From the NCBI RefSeq assembly GCF_017304615.1, contig NZ_JAFKLZ010000004.1, positions 124,001-188,000 of the forward strand: a stretch of 64,000 nt of DNA. The letters run 5' to 3'. Below the pieces are notes generated by a model. The model saw only the letters and a list, made by a program, of their open reading frames with translations. It was not told the DNA's origin and ran no database searches. The stretch's first letter is position 1, and the number at the start of each line of letters is the position of its first letter. This document shows, piece after piece, positions 34,491 through 42,550 of this stretch. Origin of the DNA: Sphingomonas sp. (GTDB lineage Bacteria; Pseudomonadota; Alphaproteobacteria; Sphingomonadales; Sphingomonadaceae). The position numbers were made by a program, and so were the translations under genes.

Positions 34491-35917
34491 GCTTCGTGTA
34501 CCGCCTTTGTAATGAGACACGCCTGGAGGCCCTCGGGGCCGTCCTCGCTGCCATGTCCGGACCATTTGACGCCGCCGAATGGCGAGTCCGCGCCGCCGAT
34601 CATCGACGTGTTGACGCCGACCATTCCCGCTTCGAGCTCGCGCGCGACCCGCTTCTGCCGCGTCGCGTCCGCGGTCCAGAGGTAGGCGGCGAGCCCATAG
34701 GGCAGCCGGTTCGCCTCGGCGAGCATCTCCGCCTCATCGCGGTACGGATTGATGATCGCGACCGGGCCGAACGGCTCCTCGTTCATCACCTCAGCCTCGG
34801 TCGGCACTTCGCTCAGCACGGTTGGCGCGAAGAAGAATCCCTGATTGCCGATTCGCTGGCCGCCCGCGTCGAGCCTGCCGCCCCGCGCGACCGCGTCCGC
34901 GATCAGCCGCTCCATCGCCTCCGGACGCCGCGCATTCGCCATGGGGCCCATCTGCGATTGCGGATCGAGTCCGTCGCCCACCCGAAGACTCCGCGCGCGT
35001 TCGACAAAGCCGTCGCGAAAGCGGGCGAATACGTCCTGCTGCACGATGTAGCGCGTCGGCGACACGCAGACTTGCCCTGCGTTGCGCCATTTGGACGCCG
35101 CCATCGTATCGAGCGCGCGATCGACATCGGCATCGTCGAACACGAGCACCGGTCCGTGTCCGCCGAGTTCCATCGTGGTGCGCTTCAGGTCCTCGGCGGC
35201 GAGCTTGATCAGATGCCTGCCGACCGTGGTCGATCCGGTGAAGCTCAGCTTGCGGATCACCGGCGAGGCAAGAAGATGGCGCGAAACCTCGTCCGGCACA
35301 CCGAACACCGCCTGCGCGACCCCCGGGGGCAAACCCGCGTCGATCAGACATTGCAGAACCCCCAACGCCGATGCCGGAGTTTCCTCGGCCGCCTTGAGGA
35401 TCACCGAACAGCCGGCCGCGATCGGCGCGCCGAGTTTCCTTCCTGGATTGCCCGCGGGGAAATTCCAGGGTGCGAAGGCCGCGACAGGTCCGACTGGCTC
35501 ATGCGTAACGATCGAACGCTGTTCCGGCCCGCGCACCAAGGCGCGCCCATAGATGCGATGGCATTCGCCGGCATAAAACGCGAACAGCCCCGCCACCATT
35601 GCCACCTCGATCCGGGCTTCCGCGAGCGTCTTGCCTTGCTCGAGCGTCATGACACGAGCGAGCGTATCGGCACGCTCGTGAAGCAATCTGGCCGCGCCGT
35701 TGAGAACGCTGGCGCGCAGATGGGGCGTGGAATGACGCCATTCGCGGTAACTGCGAGCGGCCGCGTCCAGCGCAAGATCGAGATCGGCGGCCTCGGCGAG
35801 CGGTAGTTCGCCAAGCACGTCGCCATTCGCTGGATTTACGACCGGGAACGTTCGCCGCGCACCCCCTGCGATCCGTTCGCCGTCGATGTACAGGTAGAGA
35901 TCGGGGAAACGATCCAC
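34487..35917 (-). CDS. NAD(P)-dependent aldehyde dehydrogenase
   Basis: This 476-residue aldehyde dehydrogenase is of the succinate-semialdehyde/aromatic aldehyde type. It has PWNFPAGNPGRKLGAP, FTGSTTVGRHL (NAD loop), the catalytic Glu in MELGGHGPVLVF and the catalytic Cys in NAGQVCVSPTRYIV. Coupled to ligW and near a stilbene dioxygenase, it would oxidise vanillin or a 5-formyl intermediate to the carboxylate that LigW then removes (inference). GTG start with GGAG 6 nt upstream. A GTATG-N5-CATAC operator lies 76 nt upstream. Confidence 0.92.
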   Translation of the reverse strand: MDRFPDLYLYIDGERIAGGARRTFPVVNPANGDVLGELPLAEAADLDLALDAAARSYREWRHSTPHLRASVLNGAARLLHERADTLARVMTLEQGKTLAEARIEVAMVAGLFAFYAGECHRIYGRALVRGPEQRSIVTHEPVGPVAAFAPWNFPAGNPGRKLGAPIAAGCSVILKAAEETPASALGVLQCLIDAGLPPGVAQAVFGVPDEVSRHLLASPVIRKLSFTGSTTVGRHLIKLAAEDLKRTTMELGGHGPVLVFDDADVDRALDTMAASKWRNAGQVCVSPTRYIVQQDVFARFRDGFVERARSLRVGDGLDPQSQMGPMANARRPEAMERLIADAVARGGRLDAGGQRIGNQGFFFAPTVLSEVPTEAEVMNEEPFGPVAIINPYRDEAEMLAEANRLPYGLAAYLWTADATRQKRVARELEAGMVGVNTSMIGGADSPFGGVKWSGHGSEDGPEGLQACLITKAVHEA

Positions 35918-35992
35918 TTTTTACTCCCCTCCGCAGCCAGCGCCGTTGCGATGAAAGGCAACGATCCACAAAACGATAACGCGGAAGCAATC

Positions 35993-36009
35993 TGTATGGA
36001 AGGCATACA
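35993..36009. promoter_or_regulatory. TGTATG-GAAGG-CATACA operator upstream of the aldehyde dehydrogenase gene
   Basis: Perfect 6-bp arms (35993-35998 and 36004-36009) with a 5-bp spacer match the core and spacing of the ligM/purU site at 12484-12498. The remaining sequence between the dehydrogenase gene and the tRNA (35918-36175) shows no gene and no convincing -10 box. Confidence 0.55.
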
Positions 36010-36175
36010 ATTTGCCGCCCGGCGTCCGGCCTGTGGCTGGGATAGCGCCGATCGTTACCCGCTGCCGTTTTATACGTCGAAGACGAGGATACGGGTCTCG
36101 ACGCACAGCTGAAAAATGTCTTCGGGAACGCGCCGCCCCGGGCCCGCTCCATTCTTAACTGTTGCGCTGGCGGGC

Positions 36176-36250
36176 TGGCTGGGGCGCCAGGATTCGAACC
36201 TGGGAATGGCGGCACCAAAAGCCGCTGCCTTACCACTTGGCGACGCCCCA
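36176..36250 (-). tRNA. tRNA-Gln(TTG)
   Basis: This 75-nt cloverleaf has a 7-bp acceptor stem TGGGGCG/CGCCCCA, anticodon stem GCGGC/GCCGC with loop TTTTGGT (anticodon TTG), T-arm CCAGG-TTCGAAT-CCTGG, discriminator G and an encoded CCA. Its 3' end faces the accessory region, the usual orientation for islands integrated at tRNA genes, though no integrase is in the window. Confidence 0.97.
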
Positions 36251-36336
36251 GCGTGCCGTGCCGGCCCGGCGCGTCTACGCGTGCCGGTTGGGCGGGAAGG
36301 CGCGCTTATAGCGGCGCTTGCCCGCCTGCCAACCCT

Positions 36337-37425
36337 TTAGAGGCGTTGCAGCCAGCCATGCGTGTCGGGCGCTGCGCCGGTCTGCACCGCGACCAGAGCG
36401 GCGCGGAGCGACGTGCTTAACTGCCCCGGTCCGCCCGACCCGATCGTGAAGTCGCCCGACGTCGCCTTGACCGCGCCGATCGGCGTCACCACCGCCGCGG
36501 TGCCACAGGCGAACGCCTCGGTCAGCCGGCCGCTGGCGGCATCGGCGCGCCAGTCGTCGAGCGAATAGCGTTCCTCGCGTACCGTGATCCCACGGTCGCG
36601 CGCCAGTGCGATCAGCGAATCGCGCGTGATCCCGGCGAGGATCGTGTCGCTGAGCGGCGGGGTCGAAATCGATCCGTCGTCGAACACGAAGAACACGTTC
36701 ATACCGCCGAGTTCCTCGACATATTTGCGCTCGACCGCGTCGAGGAACACGACCTGATCGCACCCTTTGGCGATCGCCTCGGACTGCGCGGCGAGGCTGG
36801 CGGCGTAATTGCCGCCGCACTTCGCCGCCCCCGTCCCGCCCGGCGCGGCGCGGGTGTAATTCTCCGACGCCCAGATCGTCACTGCTTTGGGTCCGCCCTT
36901 GAAATACGCGCCGACCGAGGAGGCGAGGACCATGTAGATGTAATCGGACGACGGCTTGACGCCCAGGAACGTCTCGCTCGCGATCATGAACGGGCGCAGG
37001 TAAAGCGCGCCGCCGTCGCTCGTCGGGATCCAGTCGATTTCGCTTTCGACGAGCGCACGGCACGATTCGACGAACAGTTCCTCGGGCAGTTCGGGCATTG
37101 CCAGCCGCCGCGCCGACGCGGCAAAACGCCGCGCATTGGCTCCCGGCCGAAACAGGACGGTGCCGCCGTCGGCTGTGCGATACGCTTTGAGTCCTTCGAA
37201 AATCTCCTGCGCATAGTGCAGGACTGCGCAAGCCGGATCGACCGTCAGCGGCTGGCGCGGCGCGATTGCAAGATCGTGCCAGCCGTCCGTCGCGTTATAG
37301 TGCGCGACCGCCATGTGATCGGTGAACACGCGGCCGAAACCGGGATCGGCCATCCGCTCGATGCGGACATCGGCGGGGGTTGGCGAAGCGGTGGGGCTCA
37401 GTGGAAAGGTGGTGGCGATGGTCAT
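36337..37425 (-). CDS. ilvE: Branched-chain amino acid aminotransferase
   Basis: This 362-residue fold-type IV PLP enzyme transfers the amino group in the last step of Val/Leu/Ile synthesis. HYAQEIFEGLKAYR lies near the N-terminus, the PLP Lys is in AAKCGGNYAASL, and GGMNVFFVFDDG is followed by ITVREERYSLDDW. Length fits the larger IlvE subgroup. I chose the ATG at 37425, preceded by GGGA; an upstream extension overlaps the divergent marR gene. It is the first core gene after the tRNA. Confidence 0.95.
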   Translation of the reverse strand: MTIATTFPLSPTASPTPADVRIERMADPGFGRVFTDHMAVAHYNATDGWHDLAIAPRQPLTVDPACAVLHYAQEIFEGLKAYRTADGGTVLFRPGANARRFAASARRLAMPELPEELFVESCRALVESEIDWIPTSDGGALYLRPFMIASETFLGVKPSSDYIYMVLASSVGAYFKGGPKAVTIWASENYTRAAPGGTGAAKCGGNYAASLAAQSEAIAKGCDQVVFLDAVERKYVEELGGMNVFFVFDDGSISTPPLSDTILAGITRDSLIALARDRGITVREERYSLDDWRADAASGRLTEAFACGTAAVVTPIGAVKATSGDFTIGSGGPGQLSTSLRAALVAVQTGAAPDTHGWLQRL

Positions 37426-37486
37426 GGTTCCCGTCCCATAGCGCGGGAAAATCGGTGCGTCCAAGGCTTGCGGGACGGTGATTGCG

Positions 37487-38020
37487 ATGGCAGAACCGGT
37501 CAACATGACTGCCACAACCCCTACCGCTTCGGCCCAATTCCTTCGCGAAAACGAAATCCGGCGCGGCAGCGAACTGTTGTTCTTCGCTTATAGCCGCGTG
37601 ACGCGCATGATCGATGACCGGCTCGGCGCGAACAGCATCGGACGTGCTCACCACCGCGCGTTGTATTTCATAGGTCGCCATCCCGACATTTCGGTCAGCG
37701 AATTGCTCGCGATCCTGGGCGTGACGAAGCAATCGCTCGGCCGCGTGCTGACCGAGTTGGAGGAGCGCAAGCTGGTCCAGGCACGCGTCGGCGATCGCGA
37801 CCGGCGTCAGCGGCTACTGCGCCTCACCGATCAAGGGTACGCGCTCGATATGGAGTTGTTCAATGCCAGCCGCGACCTGATGGCGAACGCTTATGTTCAG
37901 GCGGGGCAGCAAGCGGTGAGTGGATTCTGGGCGGTGCTCGAAGGACTGATTCCCGACGCGGAACGCGCACGTATCCATTCGTGGCGCGAAAATTCGGTGC
38001 CCCCGGGCGAGCGCCCGTAG
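37487..38020 (+). CDS. MarR-family regulator 3
   Basis: This 177-residue protein has a MarR winged helix: AHHRALYFIGRHPDISVSEL, LGVTKQSLGRVLTELEER and the wing RVGDRDRRQRLLRLT. It is divergent from ilvE with about 60 nt between starts. Such ilvE-marR pairs occur in sphingomonads, but the target is not evident. GTG at 37478 or ATG at 37505 are other possible starts. Confidence 0.88.
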   Translation: MAEPVNMTATTPTASAQFLRENEIRRGSELLFFAYSRVTRMIDDRLGANSIGRAHHRALYFIGRHPDISVSELLAILGVTKQSLGRVLTELEERKLVQARVGDRDRRQRLLRLTDQGYALDMELFNASRDLMANAYVQAGQQAVSGFWAVLEGLIPDAERARIHSWRENSVPPGERP

Positions 38021-38062
38021 CGCAAACGCGCGAACGCCCATAACGCGAGCGCGCAAACGGTC

Positions 38063-38875
38063 TTAACGCTTCGCTTCCGCCGCCATTTCGCGGCCGCGAC
38101 GCTCGGCGGCGGCGAGCGTTTCGGTCATCAGCTTTACCAGCGCGTCGTCGCGGTCGAGCACGTTCAGGCCCTGCCGCGTCGATCCGCCCGGGCTGGCGAC
38201 CCGATCGGCCAGCTTCGCGGGCGATGCATCCGACGACGCCGCCATCGCCGCCGCGCCATCGACCGTCGCCAGCGCCAGCCGCGCGGCCTGATCGCCGGGA
38301 ATGCCGAGCGCCTCGCCCGCCGCCGCCAGCGCGTCGATGAAGCGGAACAGGAACGCCGGGCCGCACCCTTCGAGTGTGCCCATCGCACCGTACATCGCCT
38401 CGTCATCGGTCCATTCGACCAGTCCGAGCGGCGCCATCAGCGCGGCGACCGCGTCCTTCGCCGATTGCGGCGCGGCCTTGCCGTGCAACACGACCACGCC
38501 CTTGCCTAGCGCAACGGGTAGGTTCGGCATCGCCCGCACGATCGCGGGGCCGGGAAACCGCTCGGCGAGCGTCGTTTCCTCGACCCCAGCTAGGATCGAC
38601 ACCAGCAACGGCGCCTGCGCGATCACCGCACCGTGCGTCACAACGATCTCGTCGAGTTGCTGCGGCTTCATGCCGAGCATCACGAGGTCGGGTGGCGGCC
38701 CGTCGGGCAAGGTTCGCGCTTGGCGAACATGGCCGGGCAGCGTACGATCATGACGATTGACGACATCGACCGTGTTGGCGGCAACGACGCCGCTCTCGAT
38801 CCAACACTCCAGCATCGCGCCCGCCATGTTGCCGCAGCCGATCAGCCACAGGCGTTTGGGAACCGCGATGCTCAC
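38063..38875 (-). CDS. proC: Pyrroline-5-carboxylate reductase
   Basis: This 270-residue NADPH enzyme of proline synthesis has LWLIGCGNMAGAMLECWI at the N-terminus, MLGMKPQQLDEIV, VRAMPNLPVALGKG, and the C-terminal dimer and active-site segment EGCGPAFLFRFIDAL ... SPGGSTRQGL. GTG start overlapping the ybjN stop as GTGA. It is the second gene of a ybjN-proC pair. Confidence 0.94.
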   Translation of the reverse strand: MSIAVPKRLWLIGCGNMAGAMLECWIESGVVAANTVDVVNRHDRTLPGHVRQARTLPDGPPPDLVMLGMKPQQLDEIVVTHGAVIAQAPLLVSILAGVEETTLAERFPGPAIVRAMPNLPVALGKGVVVLHGKAAPQSAKDAVAALMAPLGLVEWTDDEAMYGAMGTLEGCGPAFLFRFIDALAAAGEALGIPGDQAARLALATVDGAAAMAASSDASPAKLADRVASPGGSTRQGLNVLDRDDALVKLMTETLAAAERRGREMAAEAKR

Positions 38876-39378
38876 GCCTCGCCCTGCGTCTCCGTCATCG
38901 ACGCGGCGAGCGCTTCCTTGGGCGTCTTGCCGCCCCACAGGACGAATTGGAACACGGGGTAGAAGCGTTCGCACTCGTCGATCGCCGATTCGATCAGCAG
39001 TTCGGCGTTTTCCAGGCTGAGCGTGCCGCCGTCGGTGCCGTCGATCACCGCGGCATGGCGATACAGCACGATCCCGCTTGACGACCACAATTCGAAATGG
39101 CCAATCCAGAGTTGTTCGTTGATCAGCCCGATCGCTTCGTAGATCGCGCCGCGACGCTCATCGTCGGTGACGCGGATGTCAGGGAAAGCGAGGAACTGCA
39201 GCACGCTGTCCTCCTCGCGCCACAACGCGCGGAGCTCGTATTGCGTCCAGCTTCCCTTGACCGTCGCGACCACCTCGTCGTCGTGGCGCTGATGGTCCCA
39301 GCCATGCGCGGCGTAGTAGTTCTCGATCATATCGATCGGCGCCGCGTCCTCACGCGACAGATCGTTTTCATCGAGCAT
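38872..39378 (-). CDS. YbjN domain-containing protein
   Basis: This 168-residue YbjN-type protein is related by fold to type III secretion chaperones and may affect stress or protein stability; its precise role is unknown. Features: MIENYYAAHGWDHQR, ALWREEDSVLQFLAFPD, IGHFELWSSSGIVLYRHA. It is coupled to proC by a GTGA overlap, as is common in alphaproteobacteria. Confidence 0.85.
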   Translation of the reverse strand: MLDENDLSREDAAPIDMIENYYAAHGWDHQRHDDEVVATVKGSWTQYELRALWREEDSVLQFLAFPDIRVTDDERRGAIYEAIGLINEQLWIGHFELWSSSGIVLYRHAAVIDGTDGGTLSLENAELLIESAIDECERFYPVFQFVLWGGKTPKEALAASMTETQGEA

Positions 39379-39483
39379 CGTGGGTCTCGCAGTTCATTGC
39401 GGGCGATTCTGCGCGCGCGCGGCCAGCCACGCAACGACGGCCGTGGAGAAAGCTGTGGAAAATCGGTTAGGCCCCTGTGAACA

Positions 39484-39747
39484 TCAGGCTTTGGGCTTCG
39501 GCTTCGCGGCGCCGGCCTCAAGCTTATCGAGCCGCGCTTTCAGCGCTTCATTCTCGTCGCGCGCGGCGGCGGCCATCGCCTTGACCGCTTCGAACTCCTC
39601 GCGGCTGACGAAATCGAGCCCGCCGATCCATTCGCGCGCACGCTCCCGCGTCGCGGCTTCGGCCTCGCGGCCCATCCCGGCCAGCGTGCCGGCGGCGCCG
39701 TTCACGAACTTCACCACATCGTCGAACAGGCGGTTTTCGGACTGCAT
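39484..39747 (-). CDS. ubiK: Ubiquinone biosynthesis accessory factor UbiK family protein
   Basis: This 87-residue protein of the BMFP/UbiK family has a short amphipathic N-terminal half, then a coiled coil (FVSREEFEAVKAMAAAARDE, ALKARLDKLE) and a Lys/Pro/Ala tail. UbiK helps the ubiquinone-synthesis complex at the membrane. ATG at 39747 with AGGAAG 6 nt upstream. About 105 nt separate it from ybjN; nothing else is seen there. Confidence 0.85.
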   Translation of the reverse strand: MQSENRLFDDVVKFVNGAAGTLAGMGREAEAATRERAREWIGGLDFVSREEFEAVKAMAAAARDENEALKARLDKLEAGAAKPKPKA

Positions 39748-39767
39748 CGCAACTTCCTTCGAAAAAA

Positions 39768-40319
39768 TCAGATCGTCATCTGGGCATCCGACGACGACGG
39801 CACAAGCGCCTCGGCATTCGGGTTGAGCTGCATGATACTCCAGTTGAGCATCCCCGCGAAGCACAGCCAGGCCAGATACGGCACCATCAGCCACGCCGCC
39901 GCCGTGCGGATGCGACCGAACACTAAGGTGGCGACGAGCGCGGAGACGAACATCGCGACGATGATCAGGAATGCCGCGAACACTTGGTGTGCGCCAAAAA
40001 AGACCGGGGTCCAAGCGAGGTTGAACACCATCTGCAAGCCGAACAACGCGATCGCGAGCCCGCGATAGCGCGATCCACGCGCGTTGAGGATCATCGCCAA
40101 CGCCAGCCCCATCAAGATATACAGCGCGGTCCACGCGATCGGGAATACCCAGCCAGGCGGATTAAAGGCGGGCTTGGCGAGCGCCGCATACCAGACGTTC
40201 TGCTCTCCCGATGGCACCAGCCGGCTCGATGCGAAGCCGAGCAGTACGATCAGTGGCACCGTCACCATCGCCCAGCGCAGGAAGGCCCAGCGTAATTGTC
40301 CCTTGGTCGCGAGTTCCAT
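39768..40319 (-). CDS. tspO: TspO/MBR family membrane protein
   Basis: This 183-residue five-helix membrane protein is of the tryptophan-rich sensory protein/benzodiazepine receptor family. Family residues: ALAKPAFNPPGWVFPIAWTA, FNLAWTPVFFGAHQ, PYLAWLCFAGMLNWSIMQLN. It binds porphyrins and links oxidative stress to tetrapyrrole use. ATG at 40319 with AGGA 5 nt upstream. It lies 20 nt before ubiK in the same direction. Confidence 0.93.
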   Translation of the reverse strand: MELATKGQLRWAFLRWAMVTVPLIVLLGFASSRLVPSGEQNVWYAALAKPAFNPPGWVFPIAWTALYILMGLALAMILNARGSRYRGLAIALFGLQMVFNLAWTPVFFGAHQVFAAFLIIVAMFVSALVATLVFGRIRTAAAWLMVPYLAWLCFAGMLNWSIMQLNPNAEALVPSSSDAQMTI

Positions 40320-40360
40320 GTTCGTCCTTGTTGCGGTGCCCGCGTGCGAACGCAAGCGGT

Positions 40361-41101
40361 CTAGGCGGTTAACGTTGCTCCGATCAGGAACTCTATATTG
40401 CCCTCGGGGCCGGTAATCGGGCTCTGCGTCACGCCGGTGACCGCCCAGCCGCTACCCGCCAGCCAGTCGGCGACCTCTCGACATACGCGTTCGTGCACGG
40501 CGGGATCGCGCACCACGCCGCCCTTGCCGACCTCGTCGCGGCCCGCCTCGAACTGCGGCTTGATCAACGCGAGCAGCCGCGCGCCCGGCCGCCGAGCGAA
40601 GCGAATCGGCGTCTCCAGCACCTTCGCCAGGCCGATGAAGCTCGCATCGCACACGATCAGGTCGACGGGTTCGGGGATATGCGCGTCGGTCAGCACGCGC
40701 GCGCTGGTCTGTTCGTGGACGACGACTCGCTCGTCCTGGCGCAGTTTCCACGCCAGCTGGTTGGTCCCGCTGTCGACCGCATAGACTCGCGCCGCCCCGC
40801 GCGTGAGCAGCACGTCGGTGAAACCGCCGGTCGACGACCCCACGTCGATCGCCACCGCGCCCGTCACGTCCCAGCCGAAATGATCCAGACCGTGCGCCAG
40901 CTTGATTCCCCCGCGCGAGACCCAGGGATGGTCGCGGCCCTTGACCTCGACCGCCGCATCCTCGGCCAGCATCTGGCCCGGCTTTTCGATCTTGCGGTCG
41001 CCCGCGAACGCCAGCCCCGCCATGATCAGCGCCTGCGCTCGCGTCCGGCTTTCCGCCAGCCCGCGATCGGCGATCAACTGGTCGGCGCGCACCTTTGCCA
41101 T
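40361..41101 (-). CDS. tlyA: TlyA-family rRNA 2'-O-methyltransferase/hemolysin A homologue
   Basis: This 246-residue protein has an N-terminal S4 RNA-binding domain (VRADQLIADRGLAESRTRAQ, read as residues 4-23) and an FtsJ-type SAM methyltransferase domain with AIDVGSSTGGFTDVLL, VDLIVCDASFIGL and LLALIKPQFEAGRDEVGKGG (the K of the K-D-K-E set). It acts on rRNA. The ATG at 41101 was chosen by family alignment; no good Shine-Dalgarno is present. Often found near dxs in alphaproteobacteria, as here. Confidence 0.93.
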   Translation of the reverse strand: MAKVRADQLIADRGLAESRTRAQALIMAGLAFAGDRKIEKPGQMLAEDAAVEVKGRDHPWVSRGGIKLAHGLDHFGWDVTGAVAIDVGSSTGGFTDVLLTRGAARVYAVDSGTNQLAWKLRQDERVVVHEQTSARVLTDAHIPEPVDLIVCDASFIGLAKVLETPIRFARRPGARLLALIKPQFEAGRDEVGKGGVVRDPAVHERVCREVADWLAGSGWAVTGVTQSPITGPEGNIEFLIGATLTA

Positions 41102-41281
41102 GAGGCGGCAGTGGCCCCGAAATCCGACTGGCGCAACCGGCATTCGATTCGTCGCAGAGTCTATTCCTATCTATGAACTAGGAATTGCATTCGGCGTTGG
41201 GGAGAGGGTGAAAAAAGCTGCGCGGTCGTCCCCTAGAGCGCCCCGCCGCCTTCTTCCCACCACGCTTGGTGGAGGCACGAT

Positions 41282-41953
41282 ATGGGTCTGTTCACGCATC
41301 CCGACGGTACGCTCCCGACGATTCTCACGGTTCCCGGCCTCGGCGGATCGGGACCAAGTCATTGGCAGACCTTGTGGGAGAAGGCGCGGCCCGACACGCA
41401 CCGAGTCGAACTCGGCCTGTGGAACGCCCCGCACCGCAACACCTGGGTGACGAAGATCGACCAAGCCGTCCGCCAGGCGCAAGCCCCCGTAATCCTCGCG
41501 GCGCACTCGCTCGGTTGCCTGGCGGTCGCGTGGTGGGCGGAGATGAGCCCGCAGCCTTATGGCTGGCCGGTGGCCGGCGCACTGCTCGTCGCACCCGCTG
41601 ACGCCGACCGCGCCGACGCTGCGACCGAACTGAAGGGCTTCGCGCCGACACCGCGCAAGGCCCTTCCTTTCCCGTCGATCCTCGTCGCGTCGACCGACGA
41701 CCCGTGGATCGACATCGGCAGCGCGCGCAGCCTCGCGTCGTTCTGGGGCAGCCATTTCGTCGACGCCGGCGCGCAGGGCCATCTCAACGCGGCCAGCGGC
41801 ATCGGCTGGTGGGAAGAAGGCCGCCGCCTGCTCGACCGCGTGATCGCGGCGTCGGGCGACCGCTCAGGCCACGCGCTCACCCCCAGCGAGGCGCGCAGCG
41901 TGCTCGCGATCAACGCGACCGACGCGGCGCAAGAGTATTATTTGGGGCGGTGA
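41282..41953 (+). CDS. RBBP9/YdeN-family alpha/beta hydrolase
   Basis: This 223-residue serine hydrolase has the oxyanion segment VPGLGGSGPSHWQ, nucleophile Ser in AAHSLGCLAV, Asp in ASTDDPW and His in QGHLNAASGIGWW. The substrate is unknown. The last 45 residues after the catalytic domain (LTPSEARSVLAINATDAAQE) are an unusual addition. GGAGG precedes the ATG at 41282. Confidence 0.88.
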   Translation: MGLFTHPDGTLPTILTVPGLGGSGPSHWQTLWEKARPDTHRVELGLWNAPHRNTWVTKIDQAVRQAQAPVILAAHSLGCLAVAWWAEMSPQPYGWPVAGALLVAPADADRADAATELKGFAPTPRKALPFPSILVASTDDPWIDIGSARSLASFWGSHFVDAGAQGHLNAASGIGWWEEGRRLLDRVIAASGDRSGHALTPSEARSVLAINATDAAQEYYLGR

Positions 41954-42020
41954 CGACGCGGCTCCTTGATTTGGCACGAGATGACCTTTAATTAGGTCTC
42001 GGAACAGGTCAGGACGAGCC

Positions 42021-42269
42021 ATGGTCGATCCGCTTCTCGCCGATGCCAGCATCAGCATCAGCGATTTCAAGAAGAATCCCTCCGCCGCCATCGCCGCTGC
42101 GGAGGGCTTTCCCGTGGCGATCCTGAACCGCAACAAGCCGTCGGCGTACCTCATTCCGGCAAAGGCCTGGGAAGCATTGGTCGAACGGCTCGAAGACGCC
42201 GAACTCGCGGCGATCGTACGGACGCGCTCTGGGGAGACGCCGGTGCCGATCTCCCTCGATGACCTATGA
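42021..42269 (+). CDS. Type II antitoxin, StbD/YefM-like
   Basis: This 82-residue antitoxin has an N-terminus of Phd/YefM type (SISDFKKNPSAAIAAAEGF, VAILNRNKPSAYLIPA), the DNA-binding dimer fold. The tail EDAELAAIVRTRSGETPVPI ending in SLDDL resembles the C-terminal toxin-wrapping part of E. coli RelB (DAELVEIV ... TLDEL). It therefore joins the two antitoxin types, as in StbD. It overlaps the toxin gene by 11 nt and probably represses the pair's promoter. Confidence 0.9.
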   Translation: MVDPLLADASISISDFKKNPSAAIAAAEGFPVAILNRNKPSAYLIPAKAWEALVERLEDAELAAIVRTRSGETPVPISLDDL

Positions 42270-42543
42270 CCTCGCGTTTCTGCCAAGCGCGCTGAAAGAA
42301 TGGCGCAAGCTCGGCGCGACGGTTCGTGAGCAGTTTAAGAAGAAACTAGCCGACCGCCTTCTCGACCCGCGGGTACCCGCTGATGCCCTGTCGGGCCTCG
42401 ACGATTGCTACAAGATCAAGCTTCGTGCCGCGGGATTCCGGCTGGTCTATCGTGTCGATGACACCACGATCACGGTCGTGGTGGTGGCCGTCGGCAAGCG
42501 AGAGCGCAACGCGGTGTATAAGGCGGCTGCGAAACGGACCTGA
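42259..42543 (+). CDS. relE: RelE-family mRNA interferase toxin
   Basis: This 94-residue ribosome-dependent endoribonuclease has the catalytic residues of E. coli RelE (Lys52, Lys54, Arg61, Arg81, Tyr87) at identical numbers: K52 and K54 in CYKIKLRAAG, R61, R81 in VGKRERNAVY, and Y87. It appears active. The start lies inside the antitoxin gene, assuring antitoxin excess. It converges with dxs 7 nt away. Confidence 0.95.
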   Translation: MTYDLAFLPSALKEWRKLGATVREQFKKKLADRLLDPRVPADALSGLDDCYKIKLRAAGFRLVYRVDDTTITVVVVAVGKRERNAVYKAAAKRT

Positions 42544-42550
42544 ATTTCGC

